From NCBI GenBank assembly GCA_020724265.1, contig DYHH01000023.1:1-62284 (forward strand): 62,284 nt of DNA, given 5' to 3'. The notes under the pieces were generated by a model. The model saw nothing but the letters and a program-made list of their open reading frames with translations. It did no database searches and was not told the DNA's origin. A program made the position numbers and the translations under genes. This document shows, in pieces, positions 1-8,320 of the stretch; positions within the stretch are counted from its first letter, which is position 1, and each line of letters starts with the position of its first letter. Source of the stretch: Melioribacter roseus. GTDB lineage: Bacteria; Bacteroidota; Ignavibacteria; Ignavibacteriales; Melioribacteraceae.

Positions 1-2067
1 ATCGCTTGGGAATATTCTTTTAATTTTTGGAACATCATAGACCGAAAAAACAATAACCGCATCAGCATCAATTTCATTTATTTCGTAATGATCTTTTACT
101 TGAATAAATTTACCTGGAAGCTCAACCCAAGAAGGTTTCTCTGTATTTGAATATATATCTATTTCAACACCAAGCTCTTTTAACCATTTCATATGTTTAA
201 AAGCAACGCTAACACCTCCACCTATGATATCTGTGTATCGCATTATAAATGCGATTTTGGGATTTTTTCGACCGCTGTCTTTTCTTTGTGTTGAATCTAT
301 ATCGAAATATTTCATTAATAATTCATCCGAGAATTCGAATTCGGAAATGCAGTTTACACAAATAAATCTCTCTGATGATGAATTAGATGATAGAGGAAAT
401 TCAAATTTCTTGTGAATTTCGTTATTACAATGCTTACATTTTATCTTTAGTTCGTGAGTAATCTTTGTTGGGAATACCACATAATTCCAATATAGAATAT
501 CATGAGCAAAAACATTTTGAACATCTGTGTTATTGATAAAACTACTTATTTTTGTGTAAAGTATCTTATCTTTGATTGAGTTCAAGATTAAATCAATTTT
601 ATTCTTCTCTTCACCAAATTTTAATAACGAGTATATGTAGTAAGCCTTTATTTTATCCGGAAAAGTATAAATAGGGTTTTTTCGCTTAAAGGAATTAATA
701 AACTTCCTATAGTCGGAATGCAAAAAGCTAAGTTCAATGAACTTTTTAAATGCCTTATCACTTAACGGATTATGAAAATCAGCGAGATATTTATAAACAC
801 TTTGTGCATTCAATAATTCGTTGCGCTTAAGTTCCTCTTCACCATAATTAAAATATCTTTCTAACAGTTCACTGTTGTTCGTTCGCTCTTTACTTGTAAT
901 ATCAGCAAAGTTATTCAGCAATTTTGCCTTTTTCGGCGGGATCTTTTTGAGCTGCAGTGAAAAATTTTTTATTCTTCTATTAACCTGTTTTCTAAAGTTT
1001 AGGGTTGATTCAATGTATTGAAGAATTGATGTATTCTCACGTATGTTATTTTTGGAAGAAAATATCTTTATCTTTTTTATCTTTTCTTCAAAAGGGTCTT
1101 CCGAAAAAGAGAGCTCAAGCAATTCTGATAAACTATCAAGTAGATATTTTCTTGTTTCCTTATTAAGGGTTGTTAACCCATCAAAAAACCAATTCCAAAA
1201 TTTTTCATTAACTAAAGGATGGTTGATATGACAAAACGGATCTATAATCATATCAAGAAAATGGAAAATAAAAATATCCCTATGTGACTCATCGTTAAAG
1301 TTAATGTTATTATAAAAATCTCGAAAAGAATAGTTTGATAAATAAAAATCAACAAACCAGTATCCATCATATCGGCAATCTAAATTAAAGTCGGTAAAAC
1401 CTTGCTGTTCATGAATTCTTCTTTTGGTAAGTTTTTTATCTAAATAAAAGAACTTATAACCCTTTGCGGCAAGTCGAAACCAAAACTCAGTATCTTGAGC
1501 ATGTTTAAATTCTTCATTAAATCCATTTAATTCTCTCATAACCTTCATCGGCAACATAACTGTACAGCCGTCAATCATATCATACTTTAATTGCTGAGGG
1601 AATTCAAGTCCATCAAAAAACGGTTTTGCTTGAGTTAATTCTTTAACATTATCATTTGCATCAATGAAATCAAATTGTCCGAAGATTATTCCATAATCCT
1701 CATCAAGTTTTTCGAATTGCTTAATTTGAAGTTCCAGCTTATCAGTATTGAACAAGTCATCGGAACTTAACCAGCAGAAATATTTTCCCTTTGCCTCGAA
1801 AATTCCGCGATTAAGAGCAGAAGAGATACCTCCGTTTTCTTTTTTTATTCCTCTTATTCGATTGTCTTTTCTAATGTATTCTTGAATAACGTCCCATGTG
1901 TTGTCGGTTGAACCATCATCAACAACAACAGCTTCCCAGAAAGGATAAGTTTGATTAATTATGCTATCCAATGTTCTGGGCAACCATGACGCTTGATTAT
2001 AAGACGGAACAACAACAGAAACTAAAGAAAGTTCTTTTTTTACTTCATGCTCTTCTAATGAGTTCAT
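1..2067 (-). CDS. Two-domain glycosyltransferase (GT2 + GT4-like), 3' end beyond window
   Basis: Open in one frame from an ATG at 2067 to the window edge, giving 689 residues without a stop. Residues 1-230 are a family 2 GT-A domain: VSVVVPSYNQ near the start, DDGS at 50-53 and SSDD ending at 103, which are the nucleotide-sugar and metal sites. A helical middle follows. A zinc-ribbon-like cysteine set comes next (C544, C547, C570, C573). From about 595 a new Rossmann segment begins (KIAFIMRY, then IGGG), typical of the N-terminal half of GT-B family 4 enzymes. The protein probably adds two sugars to a surface glycan, acting in the cytoplasm. It is the last visible gene of the minus-strand sugar operon, 33 bp after the FkbM fusion. 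Acceptor and sugar cannot be told from sequence. Confidence 0.85.
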   Translation of the reverse strand, partial: MNSLEEHEVKKELSLVSVVVPSYNQASWLPRTLDSIINQTYPFWEAVVVDDGSTDNTWDVIQEYIRKDNRIRGIKKENGGISSALNRGIFEAKGKYFCWLSSDDLFNTDKLELQIKQFEKLDEDYGIIFGQFDFIDANDNVKELTQAKPFFDGLEFPQQLKYDMIDGCTVMLPMKVMRELNGFNEEFKHAQDTEFWFRLAAKGYKFFYLDKKLTKRRIHEQQGFTDFNLDCRYDGYWFVDFYLSNYSFRDFYNNINFNDESHRDIFIFHFLDMIIDPFCHINHPLVNEKFWNWFFDGLTTLNKETRKYLLDSLSELLELSFSEDPFEEKIKKIKIFSSKNNIRENTSILQYIESTLNFRKQVNRRIKNFSLQLKKIPPKKAKLLNNFADITSKERTNNSELLERYFNYGEEELKRNELLNAQSVYKYLADFHNPLSDKAFKKFIELSFLHSDYRKFINSFKRKNPIYTFPDKIKAYYIYSLLKFGEEKNKIDLILNSIKDKILYTKISSFINNTDVQNVFAHDILYWNYVVFPTKITHELKIKCKHCNNEIHKKFEFPLSSNSSSERFICVNCISEFEFSDELLMKYFDIDSTQRKDSGRKNPKIAFIMRYTDIIGGGVSVAFKHMKWLKELGVEIDIYSNTEKPSWVELPGKFIQVKDHYEINEIDADAVIVFSVYDVPKIKRIFPSD

Positions 2068-2100
2068 AATGTTTTATTAATAATTATTAAAGTTAGGTTA

Positions 2101-4734
2101 TTACAACTCTAATGTCTGAAAATACTTTTCTTCGAAAGTCTCACCTAATTTTCCTTTTAGAAAATTAAAATTGATTTTTGCTATTTCATCTTCATTATCT
2201 ATACTTAATGACTTGATATTATACAATAATGCTTTTTCATAATTTTTTTGTGCTATTTCTAAATATGTAAGATCATTCAATGCTTCAAGGTAGTTCTCAT
2301 CAAATTCAATAATAGCATCGAGAATTAATTCGGCTTCTTGATAATTTCCCTCTTCAATCATACTTTCGGAAAGTGAAATAATATCTAGCAGATTAACAAT
2401 TTCAAATCTTTGTTTCAGCTTTTTTATTGCTTTATTTAACACTTCATTACCATAAACAATTGGAATACTATACGTACCAAAAAAATCTCCAAAACGAATA
2501 TGTTCCCCTTTGGATTTCATAATTAGATAATTAAGAATAATTTTACTCCTTCGCCAGCCGCTTTTCTCTAGCAAATAATTCCTACCATTTTTTGCAATTT
2601 GTTTTCTTTCTGCATCATTATTCAAGTAATAATCAATCGCAGACAAGCCTTCTTCATCTCCATGGAACCACACTAAGTGTTTATGATTTTCAAATATATT
2701 TTCAATACCGGGGAAATAACGTATTAGTACGAACGCACCGCTCATCAATGCACGAAATACACGAACTGACGTAAATCCTTTTGCATAAGGTCCGTCAAAA
2801 GCAATTACAATTTTTGTTTTACCAGCGTACGTGTGAACGTAATCTTCCGAAATAAATTCGTTTGTCCAGTTTGCAAGGTAAAGATCATCCCATGCATGTC
2901 CAAAGACTTTAAATTTGTTACCATATATTTCATTTACTTTTCTGATAAAACTTCTTCTTCTTTTGTACATTGTTTCACCGTTATCCATTTGTTCACCAAC
3001 CCAACCAACTCCGGTAAATAAAATATCGTAAATCTTGATGTCGGTTTTATTGGGAACAAGATGTTCGTTTACAAAAGAAGGTATATATTCAACATTGGAA
3101 TAACCTTTTGATTCAGCTAATTCTACGAACTCACCATCAACAGAAATAAAATAATCAACAGAACCGGCTATTTGCAAATTCTTTTCGATACGTTCAGAGT
3201 CATAACTGCAAGCGTCTCCGTCTCGGGCGGCAAGAAAAAATTTATAAACATTTCTAAGTTTATTTAATTCGTCTTTATTAAACGAAGTAACATTATTCGG
3301 CATTAGTAAAACAATGTCTGGTTTATATTTTATTATATCTTCCTTAACAATTCTTGCAGCTTCTTCGTGAGGAACTGAATAATGCCCTTCATCATTTTTA
3401 TATTTTTCCGAATTACCAACAACAATTGAAGTAACAAGATCACATGTATTCTTATCTACGAAGGTTAAAATTGCTGGTCCTCCGCAATTATGATGAAATC
3501 TTATTTTTGCGGCAACAGGTCTTGGATCATAGTTATTAATAAGCGGATATCCACCATCCGAAGAACTTATATAATGTTTGTAATATTTTGACTTTTCCAT
3601 CGGAACAGAAGCAGTATGATATTCAATCAATGATAATAATGACTTTTCTTGAATATCAAGTAAATCTTCTAATCCTTGATTACTTACCAGTTCAAACCAT
3701 TTAAGAGGTTCCAAACAAGACTTTATAATATCTATTCTATCACTGCGTATAAATAGGTAATTATCATTATATGATTGATTAAACTTATTTTCGAAAAATA
3801 TTGGTTTAAGTAAAGGTGAGCCAAAGCTAGGTATCTGTACGGAATAACCAGAATATCCAAAATCAACAATTTTGCTAATTATATCTAAATGGGTATTAGA
3901 TTTTGTTTTATCTTCTGCCCATATTTCGCAAAGTATAGCGACAGGTTTTTTGTTTGATAAAAAGTTTAAAGAACCTTCTAAAACTTTTAATTCTGCACCT
4001 TCAACATCAATTTTGAGAAAAGAATCCTGTCCATCAATATTATTCTCTTTCAAAAAATCGTCCAAAGTATATACACTTATAATTTCATGTCTTTCTGAAA
4101 AGATTTCGGGTTGAGTTTTAACCAGCGAGTGTCCTCCAGATCCCCTTCTATTTATGTATAATAATTCTTCGCTGCATAGGTCACTTAATGCAATTTTAAA
4201 TATGCTTAACCTTTCTTTTTGATCATTAATTGTAACTGCTTTAGTCAATCTTTCAAAATTATAATTTTCGGGTTCAAACGCGTACACTTTTGAATCAGTC
4301 TGTGAAAAACAATTAAATAAAAAACTGAAGTACCCAAGATTTGCACCAACATCAAATAGAGTCTGCGAATAATTGGTTATTCTCTGAGTTAGCACGGTTT
4401 CGGAGGGCTCAAAATATCCTAGTGAATGAATAGTCGTCATATCAATACCAGTAACTGCCATAAAGAAATCAAAATTTGTTTGGATTAGCTCATCTTTGGG
4501 AGGATAAGGCAAATAGTTGTTGCCTCTAGGAATTGCATTTTTTAGATTTAATTCGATTTCGGTAAGAAGGAGTTTAACATGATTATAATATGATTCACCA
4601 TAATTCTTTTTTGAGGTATCATATTTATCAACTTCCTTCGTTAGATTTTCTAATAATATATTTCTTCTATTATATATCTCTATCAGAGAATTTCTTATAA
4701 ATAAAAATCTATTCATACTAAAACCATAATCCAT
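2101..4734 (-). CDS. FkbM methyltransferase + CgeB-like glycosyltransferase + TPR fusion
   Basis: 877 residues with three parts. Residues 125-320 are an FkbM-family SAM methyltransferase: FDVGANLGYFSF at 128-138 is the SAM-binding glycine loop, YAFEPE at 151-156 the acidic second motif, and LKIDVEGAE at 240-248 the family signature. Residues 400-770 resemble the CgeB/YkvP glycosyltransferase family, with AFDGPYAKGFTSVRVFRALMSG and a C-terminal RNYLLEKSGW segment. Residues 790-877 hold about two TPR-like helical repeats. FkbM enzymes O-methylate sugars, so the protein may both add and cap sugars of a surface glycan. It lies between the nucleotide-sugar genes and the GT2-GT4 gene on the same strand. 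Family assignments are firm for FkbM and moderate for CgeB; the substrate is unknown. Confidence 0.85.
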   Translation of the reverse strand: MDYGFSMNRFLFIRNSLIEIYNRRNILLENLTKEVDKYDTSKKNYGESYYNHVKLLLTEIELNLKNAIPRGNNYLPYPPKDELIQTNFDFFMAVTGIDMTTIHSLGYFEPSETVLTQRITNYSQTLFDVGANLGYFSFLFNCFSQTDSKVYAFEPENYNFERLTKAVTINDQKERLSIFKIALSDLCSEELLYINRRGSGGHSLVKTQPEIFSERHEIISVYTLDDFLKENNIDGQDSFLKIDVEGAELKVLEGSLNFLSNKKPVAILCEIWAEDKTKSNTHLDIISKIVDFGYSGYSVQIPSFGSPLLKPIFFENKFNQSYNDNYLFIRSDRIDIIKSCLEPLKWFELVSNQGLEDLLDIQEKSLLSLIEYHTASVPMEKSKYYKHYISSSDGGYPLINNYDPRPVAAKIRFHHNCGGPAILTFVDKNTCDLVTSIVVGNSEKYKNDEGHYSVPHEEAARIVKEDIIKYKPDIVLLMPNNVTSFNKDELNKLRNVYKFFLAARDGDACSYDSERIEKNLQIAGSVDYFISVDGEFVELAESKGYSNVEYIPSFVNEHLVPNKTDIKIYDILFTGVGWVGEQMDNGETMYKRRRSFIRKVNEIYGNKFKVFGHAWDDLYLANWTNEFISEDYVHTYAGKTKIVIAFDGPYAKGFTSVRVFRALMSGAFVLIRYFPGIENIFENHKHLVWFHGDEEGLSAIDYYLNNDAERKQIAKNGRNYLLEKSGWRRSKIILNYLIMKSKGEHIRFGDFFGTYSIPIVYGNEVLNKAIKKLKQRFEIVNLLDIISLSESMIEEGNYQEAELILDAIIEFDENYLEALNDLTYLEIAQKNYEKALLYNIKSLSIDNEDEIAKINFNFLKGKLGETFEEKYFQTLEL

Positions 4735-4874
4735 ATAATATTATGGGATATTGAATTTTATTTGATTTTATTATACTCACAAATAGAAAATGCCTTTTTC
4801 TTTTCAGATTATTCCGCAATGCCAGGTTTATACAAAGAATAATTCTTCGTTAGACGTATTATCTAAAATTGTTT

Positions 4875-5708
4875 TTATCTACTTAGTTCTACTTCTAGGT
4901 TTTGAAAAAACTCTCTCATCTCTCTAATTTGTTGCTGTAATTTTTTTGTGGATACATGTGAAGAGAGTTTATAAATAGTTGAGATAGTTCTGTCGATTGT
5001 TTCCTTAGCTTCGGTAGCATTAATTTTCGAATACTTCAGATCGTATACTTCATCAAATATTTGCAGAAGTTCGTATTTATTTACAGTGTTCGGTGAATGA
5101 ATATGAAACAAGCCTTTTTGATAGAGATCATTTCTTATTATCGTATCAATAATTTGTGCAAGATAAACTGTTGTAACACCATTCCAATTATGATTTACAA
5201 AACCGTTTACTTCTTTGCCGGTTTGATTTCTTGCCCATTCCAGTAATGACCTGCTTTGTCCTTTTTCTTCTCCAATAATTGAGGTTCTCAATACCATGCA
5301 ATCTGCCGAATCCCCGCCGTTTTTGGATGTTCCGTATAGATCATCTGCGTCAAAAAGATCATTTTCGTTATAGTTACCTTTTTTGCCGCTGTATACGCAA
5401 TCGGTTGTAATGTGAAAACATTTAATGCTTTTTTGATTACAAACTTTTGCAAGATTATGGGGGAAAATTGAATTTACACGGAGAACTTCAACTTCGGTCG
5501 AATCTTTAATTCTTGGCTTTATTACACCGGCACAGTTAATAACGATATCGGCATCATTCAACAGATCATATAATTTGTTGTGGTCATCTGATGCAATATT
5601 AAATTCGTGTCTTGTTATATTGTTAACTATATACCCTTTTCTTTTAAAGTATTCAGATACAGCATAACCCAGCATACCATTTGATCCAAAAACAGTTAAC
5701 TTTTTCAT
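4875..5708 (-). CDS. RmlD-like NDP-sugar reductase (SDR)
   Basis: 277 residues, close to the usual 280-300 of dTDP-4-dehydrorhamnose reductases. The N-terminal FGSNGMLGYAV loop binds NAD(P)H. INCAGVI, TTDCVYSG and the YGTSK catalytic tyrosine-lysine pair mark an extended short-chain dehydrogenase of the RmlD type. The reaction is probably reduction of a 4-keto nucleotide sugar, the last step before transfer. It starts 3 bp after the stop of the cupin gene, so it is translated from the same message. Whether the sugar is dTDP-rhamnose is doubtful, since no RmlA or RmlB is visible and the first enzyme of the operon is a UDP-GlcNAc 2-epimerase type. Confidence 0.8.
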   Translation of the reverse strand: MKKLTVFGSNGMLGYAVSEYFKRKGYIVNNITRHEFNIASDDHNKLYDLLNDADIVINCAGVIKPRIKDSTEVEVLRVNSIFPHNLAKVCNQKSIKCFHITTDCVYSGKKGNYNENDLFDADDLYGTSKNGGDSADCMVLRTSIIGEEKGQSRSLLEWARNQTGKEVNGFVNHNWNGVTTVYLAQIIDTIIRNDLYQKGLFHIHSPNTVNKYELLQIFDEVYDLKYSKINATEAKETIDRTISTIYKLSSHVSTKKLQQQIREMREFFQNLEVELSR

Positions 5709-5711
5709 TTG

Positions 5712-6155
5712 TTATCTCTCCTCAATTTCCCAAGGGTCCCAGTAACGGGAATCGAATCTAAAATCATCTCCTTTGCTTTCTTCAAGTAACGATGTTGAAT
5801 AAAAAATTAATTTTGCACCGTCGGTTAAAGACATAAAACCGTTGGCAAATCCAGCCGGAATAAAAAGTACGGAAGGATTTTTTTCACTCAATACGAAGCG
5901 ATTAACTTTTAAGTCCTTAGATGGATTTTCCCAGTTATCAATTTTAACTGCGCCTATAATAGCCGAGCCCTTAACAACCATTACATATTTTGCTTCTTTT
6001 TTATGAGCATGCCATGCGCGAACAAAACCCTGTTTATGATTTTCAACAATGTAGAATCGTTTAACTCCTTCAAAATTGAAATCATTTACAAAGCTTACTG
6101 TGCCACGGTCATCGACTGCGAGTCCACCATTAATAGATTTTAGTTCGTTCATCAA
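5712..6155 (-). CDS. RmlC/FdtA-like cupin sugar epimerase or ketoisomerase
   Basis: 147 residues, a single cupin barrel. RAWHAHKKEAKYVMVVKG is the conserved strand pair carrying the histidines of the active site. FIPAGFANGFMSL and RYWDPWEIEE near the C-terminus match the RmlC (3,5-epimerase) pattern. FdtA/WxcM-type 3,4-ketoisomerases are the alternative, since they share HAHK in the first motif. The start overlaps the stop of the preceding epimerase gene by 4 bp (ATGA), so coupling is tight. It likely acts on a 4-keto nucleotide sugar between the epimerase/dehydratase and the RmlD-like reductase. The exact reaction cannot be assigned. Confidence 0.75.
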   Translation of the reverse strand: MMNELKSINGGLAVDDRGTVSFVNDFNFEGVKRFYIVENHKQGFVRAWHAHKKEAKYVMVVKGSAIIGAVKIDNWENPSKDLKVNRFVLSEKNPSVLFIPAGFANGFMSLTDGAKLIFYSTSLLEESKGDDFRFDSRYWDPWEIEER

Positions 6156-7126
6156 GCCACCTCAGCTTTTTTGAATTTCTTTTCGATCAATTCTTCGGTA
6201 TGTTCTTTCAAATATGCTACGTTTGAATAACGTATACTTGATAAGTCTTTTATACGTTGAGTTTCAACCAAGTATTTTAGCTCACCAATTCCTTCGTCAA
6301 TGGAGTGAATTGAATCATAACTAAAAGTATCACGTGCCTTTGAAGATGAAACTCTATAATTTCTTGTATCTTGAAAAGGCATATCGGTATGAATAATTTC
6401 AATATCTGGGAAGTGATTTCGAACTTGGTAAGCAAGATCCATTATTCTAACATTTTGTCTTTGAAGATTGTAAACCCCTTTATGCTCAGTTTCCAAGTTC
6501 ATAACAACAGCACGAGCTACATCTTTAACATGCAGCAAGGGACGAAATTGATCTCCACCGAATACTTTAATAACTCCTTCTGTGTATGCTTTTACGGTTA
6601 ATATATTTACAACCAAATCTAAGCGTATTCTGGAATAAAGATCACCTACTCCGAACAAAGTACCAAGTCTAAAAATTATCGCGTTTTTATGTTTCAGACA
6701 TTTTTCTGCTTCAAGTTTAGTTTCTGCATAAAGAGAAAGTGGATTTGTTGGAGAATTTTCATCAAGTTCTTTGTCTTGTGCGCCGTATACAGAACAAGTA
6801 GACATGAAGACAATTCTACCGTTATAATTATCAGCAAGCCAGCAAACGCTATCTTGATTAACTTCTCTCGTTAATTCGGGATTAAGTTGGCAGGCACCGT
6901 CTCCTACAATAGCTGCAAGCCAAACTACTGCATCAGCCCAATCGAGCTGTCGTGATAATTTTTCATGGTCACGAACATCACCATATACAAAATCAACAGG
7001 TTTTCTAAATGAGTCTTCGTATATAAGTGCATCATATACTCGAACATTATAATTTGATTCCAAAATCAAGTCGGTAATTGCACCGCCGACATAACCGGCT
7101 CCGCCAACTATCAATACATTTTTCAT
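6152..7126 (-). CDS. NAD-dependent epimerase/dehydratase (SDR)
   Basis: 324 residues. The N-terminal LIVGGAGYVGGAI loop binds NAD, MSTCSVYG carries the catalytic serine/threonine strand, and YAETK is the tyrosine-lysine pair. RPLLHVKDVARAVV is the conserved C-terminal helix of extended SDRs of the GalE/RmlB group. The ATG at 7126 overlaps the last base of the 2-epimerase stop, and the end overlaps the cupin gene by 4 bp. It probably oxidises, dehydrates or epimerises the nucleotide sugar handed on by the WecB-like enzyme. The family is sure and the substrate is open. Confidence 0.85.
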   Translation of the reverse strand: MKNVLIVGGAGYVGGAITDLILESNYNVRVYDALIYEDSFRKPVDFVYGDVRDHEKLSRQLDWADAVVWLAAIVGDGACQLNPELTREVNQDSVCWLADNYNGRIVFMSTCSVYGAQDKELDENSPTNPLSLYAETKLEAEKCLKHKNAIIFRLGTLFGVGDLYSRIRLDLVVNILTVKAYTEGVIKVFGGDQFRPLLHVKDVARAVVMNLETEHKGVYNLQRQNVRIMDLAYQVRNHFPDIEIIHTDMPFQDTRNYRVSSSKARDTFSYDSIHSIDEGIGELKYLVETQRIKDLSSIRYSNVAYLKEHTEELIEKKFKKAEVA

Positions 7127-8199
7127 TAAGATAATTCCTTATTTATTATTTCAATTATTCTTTCGGATGTTTTCCCATCTCCCAACCATTTTAATTGATC
7201 ATTATTAACAGAATATGATTCGAAAAACTGTGCAGTTTCTTCAGTCATTACTTCTTGATCTCTATCTTCTCCAACTAGAATGCTGTTTTTATTTTCTATT
7301 GATTCGGGTCTTTCAGTTGATTTTCGAGGTACAGCAACCGGTACTCCTAAAAGCGGGCATTCTTCCTGCGCTGTACCGGAATCGGAAATTACTCCGAAGG
7401 AGTTATATTGAAGTTCCAGAAATTTGAGAAATCCGAAAGGACCTACTAATTCAATATTTTTTTTATCTCTAAGAAGATTACCTTCATCAATTAGTTTTAC
7501 TCCTCTATTAAACCTTACCAATTTGACAGGCATGTTGAATCTCTTTCCGAGATGTTCTAGATAAGAGAGTATATGATTATAATGTTCAATACTTTTTAAG
7601 TTTTCATTTCGGTGGATATCTGCAACTAAGTAATCTTTAGATTTGATGCCTATTGGCATGTATTCTTTAACAACTTCTGTAATTGTATTCCCGACAACGA
7701 AAATGTTTTCTTTTGGTTTGTTTTCTTGCAATAAACGTTGTTTATAAAGAGGGGTGTAAACAAATATTAAATCTGAGACATAATCACAAACTACCCTATT
7801 AACTTCTTCGGGCATTCTTCTATCATATGAACGCATTCCGCCTTCAATATGACCTATCTTGAAACCTTCTTTGAATAATGGCAAACTTGCTAATGCAGAA
7901 TTTGAATCCCCAAGAAATAAGATTAGATCGGGAGTTAGATCTTCTTTGTAGATCAATTCTATTATTGATTTCGAAAGATATGAAAGTTGTTCGTAATGGT
8001 TTTTGCTACTTTGCCCGGTATTTAAAGTAAAATCAGGCTTTCTAATATTTAATTCATCGAAGAATATTTTGCTTAATTCATCATCGTAATGTTGTCCGGT
8101 GTGGATCATTATATGATTGAAATTCTTGTCAAGTCTTTCGAACACTTTACTCATTCTAATAAAATCAGGCCGAATTCCAGTGATAGTAACGATCTTCAT
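7126..8199 (-). CDS. UDP-N-acetylglucosamine 2-epimerase family (WecB-like)
   Basis: 357 residues, the normal size for non-hydrolysing UDP-GlcNAc 2-epimerases. Family motifs are present: TGIRPDFIRM at the N-terminus, TGQHYD, GHIEGGMRSYDRRMPEEVNR, ADIHRNEN in place of the more usual THRREN, and ISDSGTAQEE with PRKSTERPE, which hold the UDP. It acts in the cytoplasm as the first enzyme of the minus-strand sugar operon and probably yields a 2-epimerised amino sugar for the three downstream sugar enzymes. The operon start must lie in 8200-8320 or further right. Confidence 0.88.
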   Translation of the reverse strand: MKIVTITGIRPDFIRMSKVFERLDKNFNHIMIHTGQHYDDELSKIFFDELNIRKPDFTLNTGQSSKNHYEQLSYLSKSIIELIYKEDLTPDLILFLGDSNSALASLPLFKEGFKIGHIEGGMRSYDRRMPEEVNRVVCDYVSDLIFVYTPLYKQRLLQENKPKENIFVVGNTITEVVKEYMPIGIKSKDYLVADIHRNENLKSIEHYNHILSYLEHLGKRFNMPVKLVRFNRGVKLIDEGNLLRDKKNIELVGPFGFLKFLELQYNSFGVISDSGTAQEECPLLGVPVAVPRKSTERPESIENKNSILVGEDRDQEVMTEETAQFFESYSVNNDQLKWLGDGKTSERIIEIINKELS

Positions 8200-8320
8200 T
8201 TAACCTCTTTAGTTTTAATAAGAACATTATTTCCAAAAATGTGCCATCAAAAATGAACTAAAAACGAAGATTTTACGATAAAATAATTATAAGAATGGAC
8301 TTCTGGCTAATATTAACCAA

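Noticed and set aside
4875-5708. Naming this gene rmlD with a dTDP-rhamnose pathway
   Set aside because: RmlA and RmlB are absent and the operon begins with a UDP-GlcNAc 2-epimerase type, so only the family is given.
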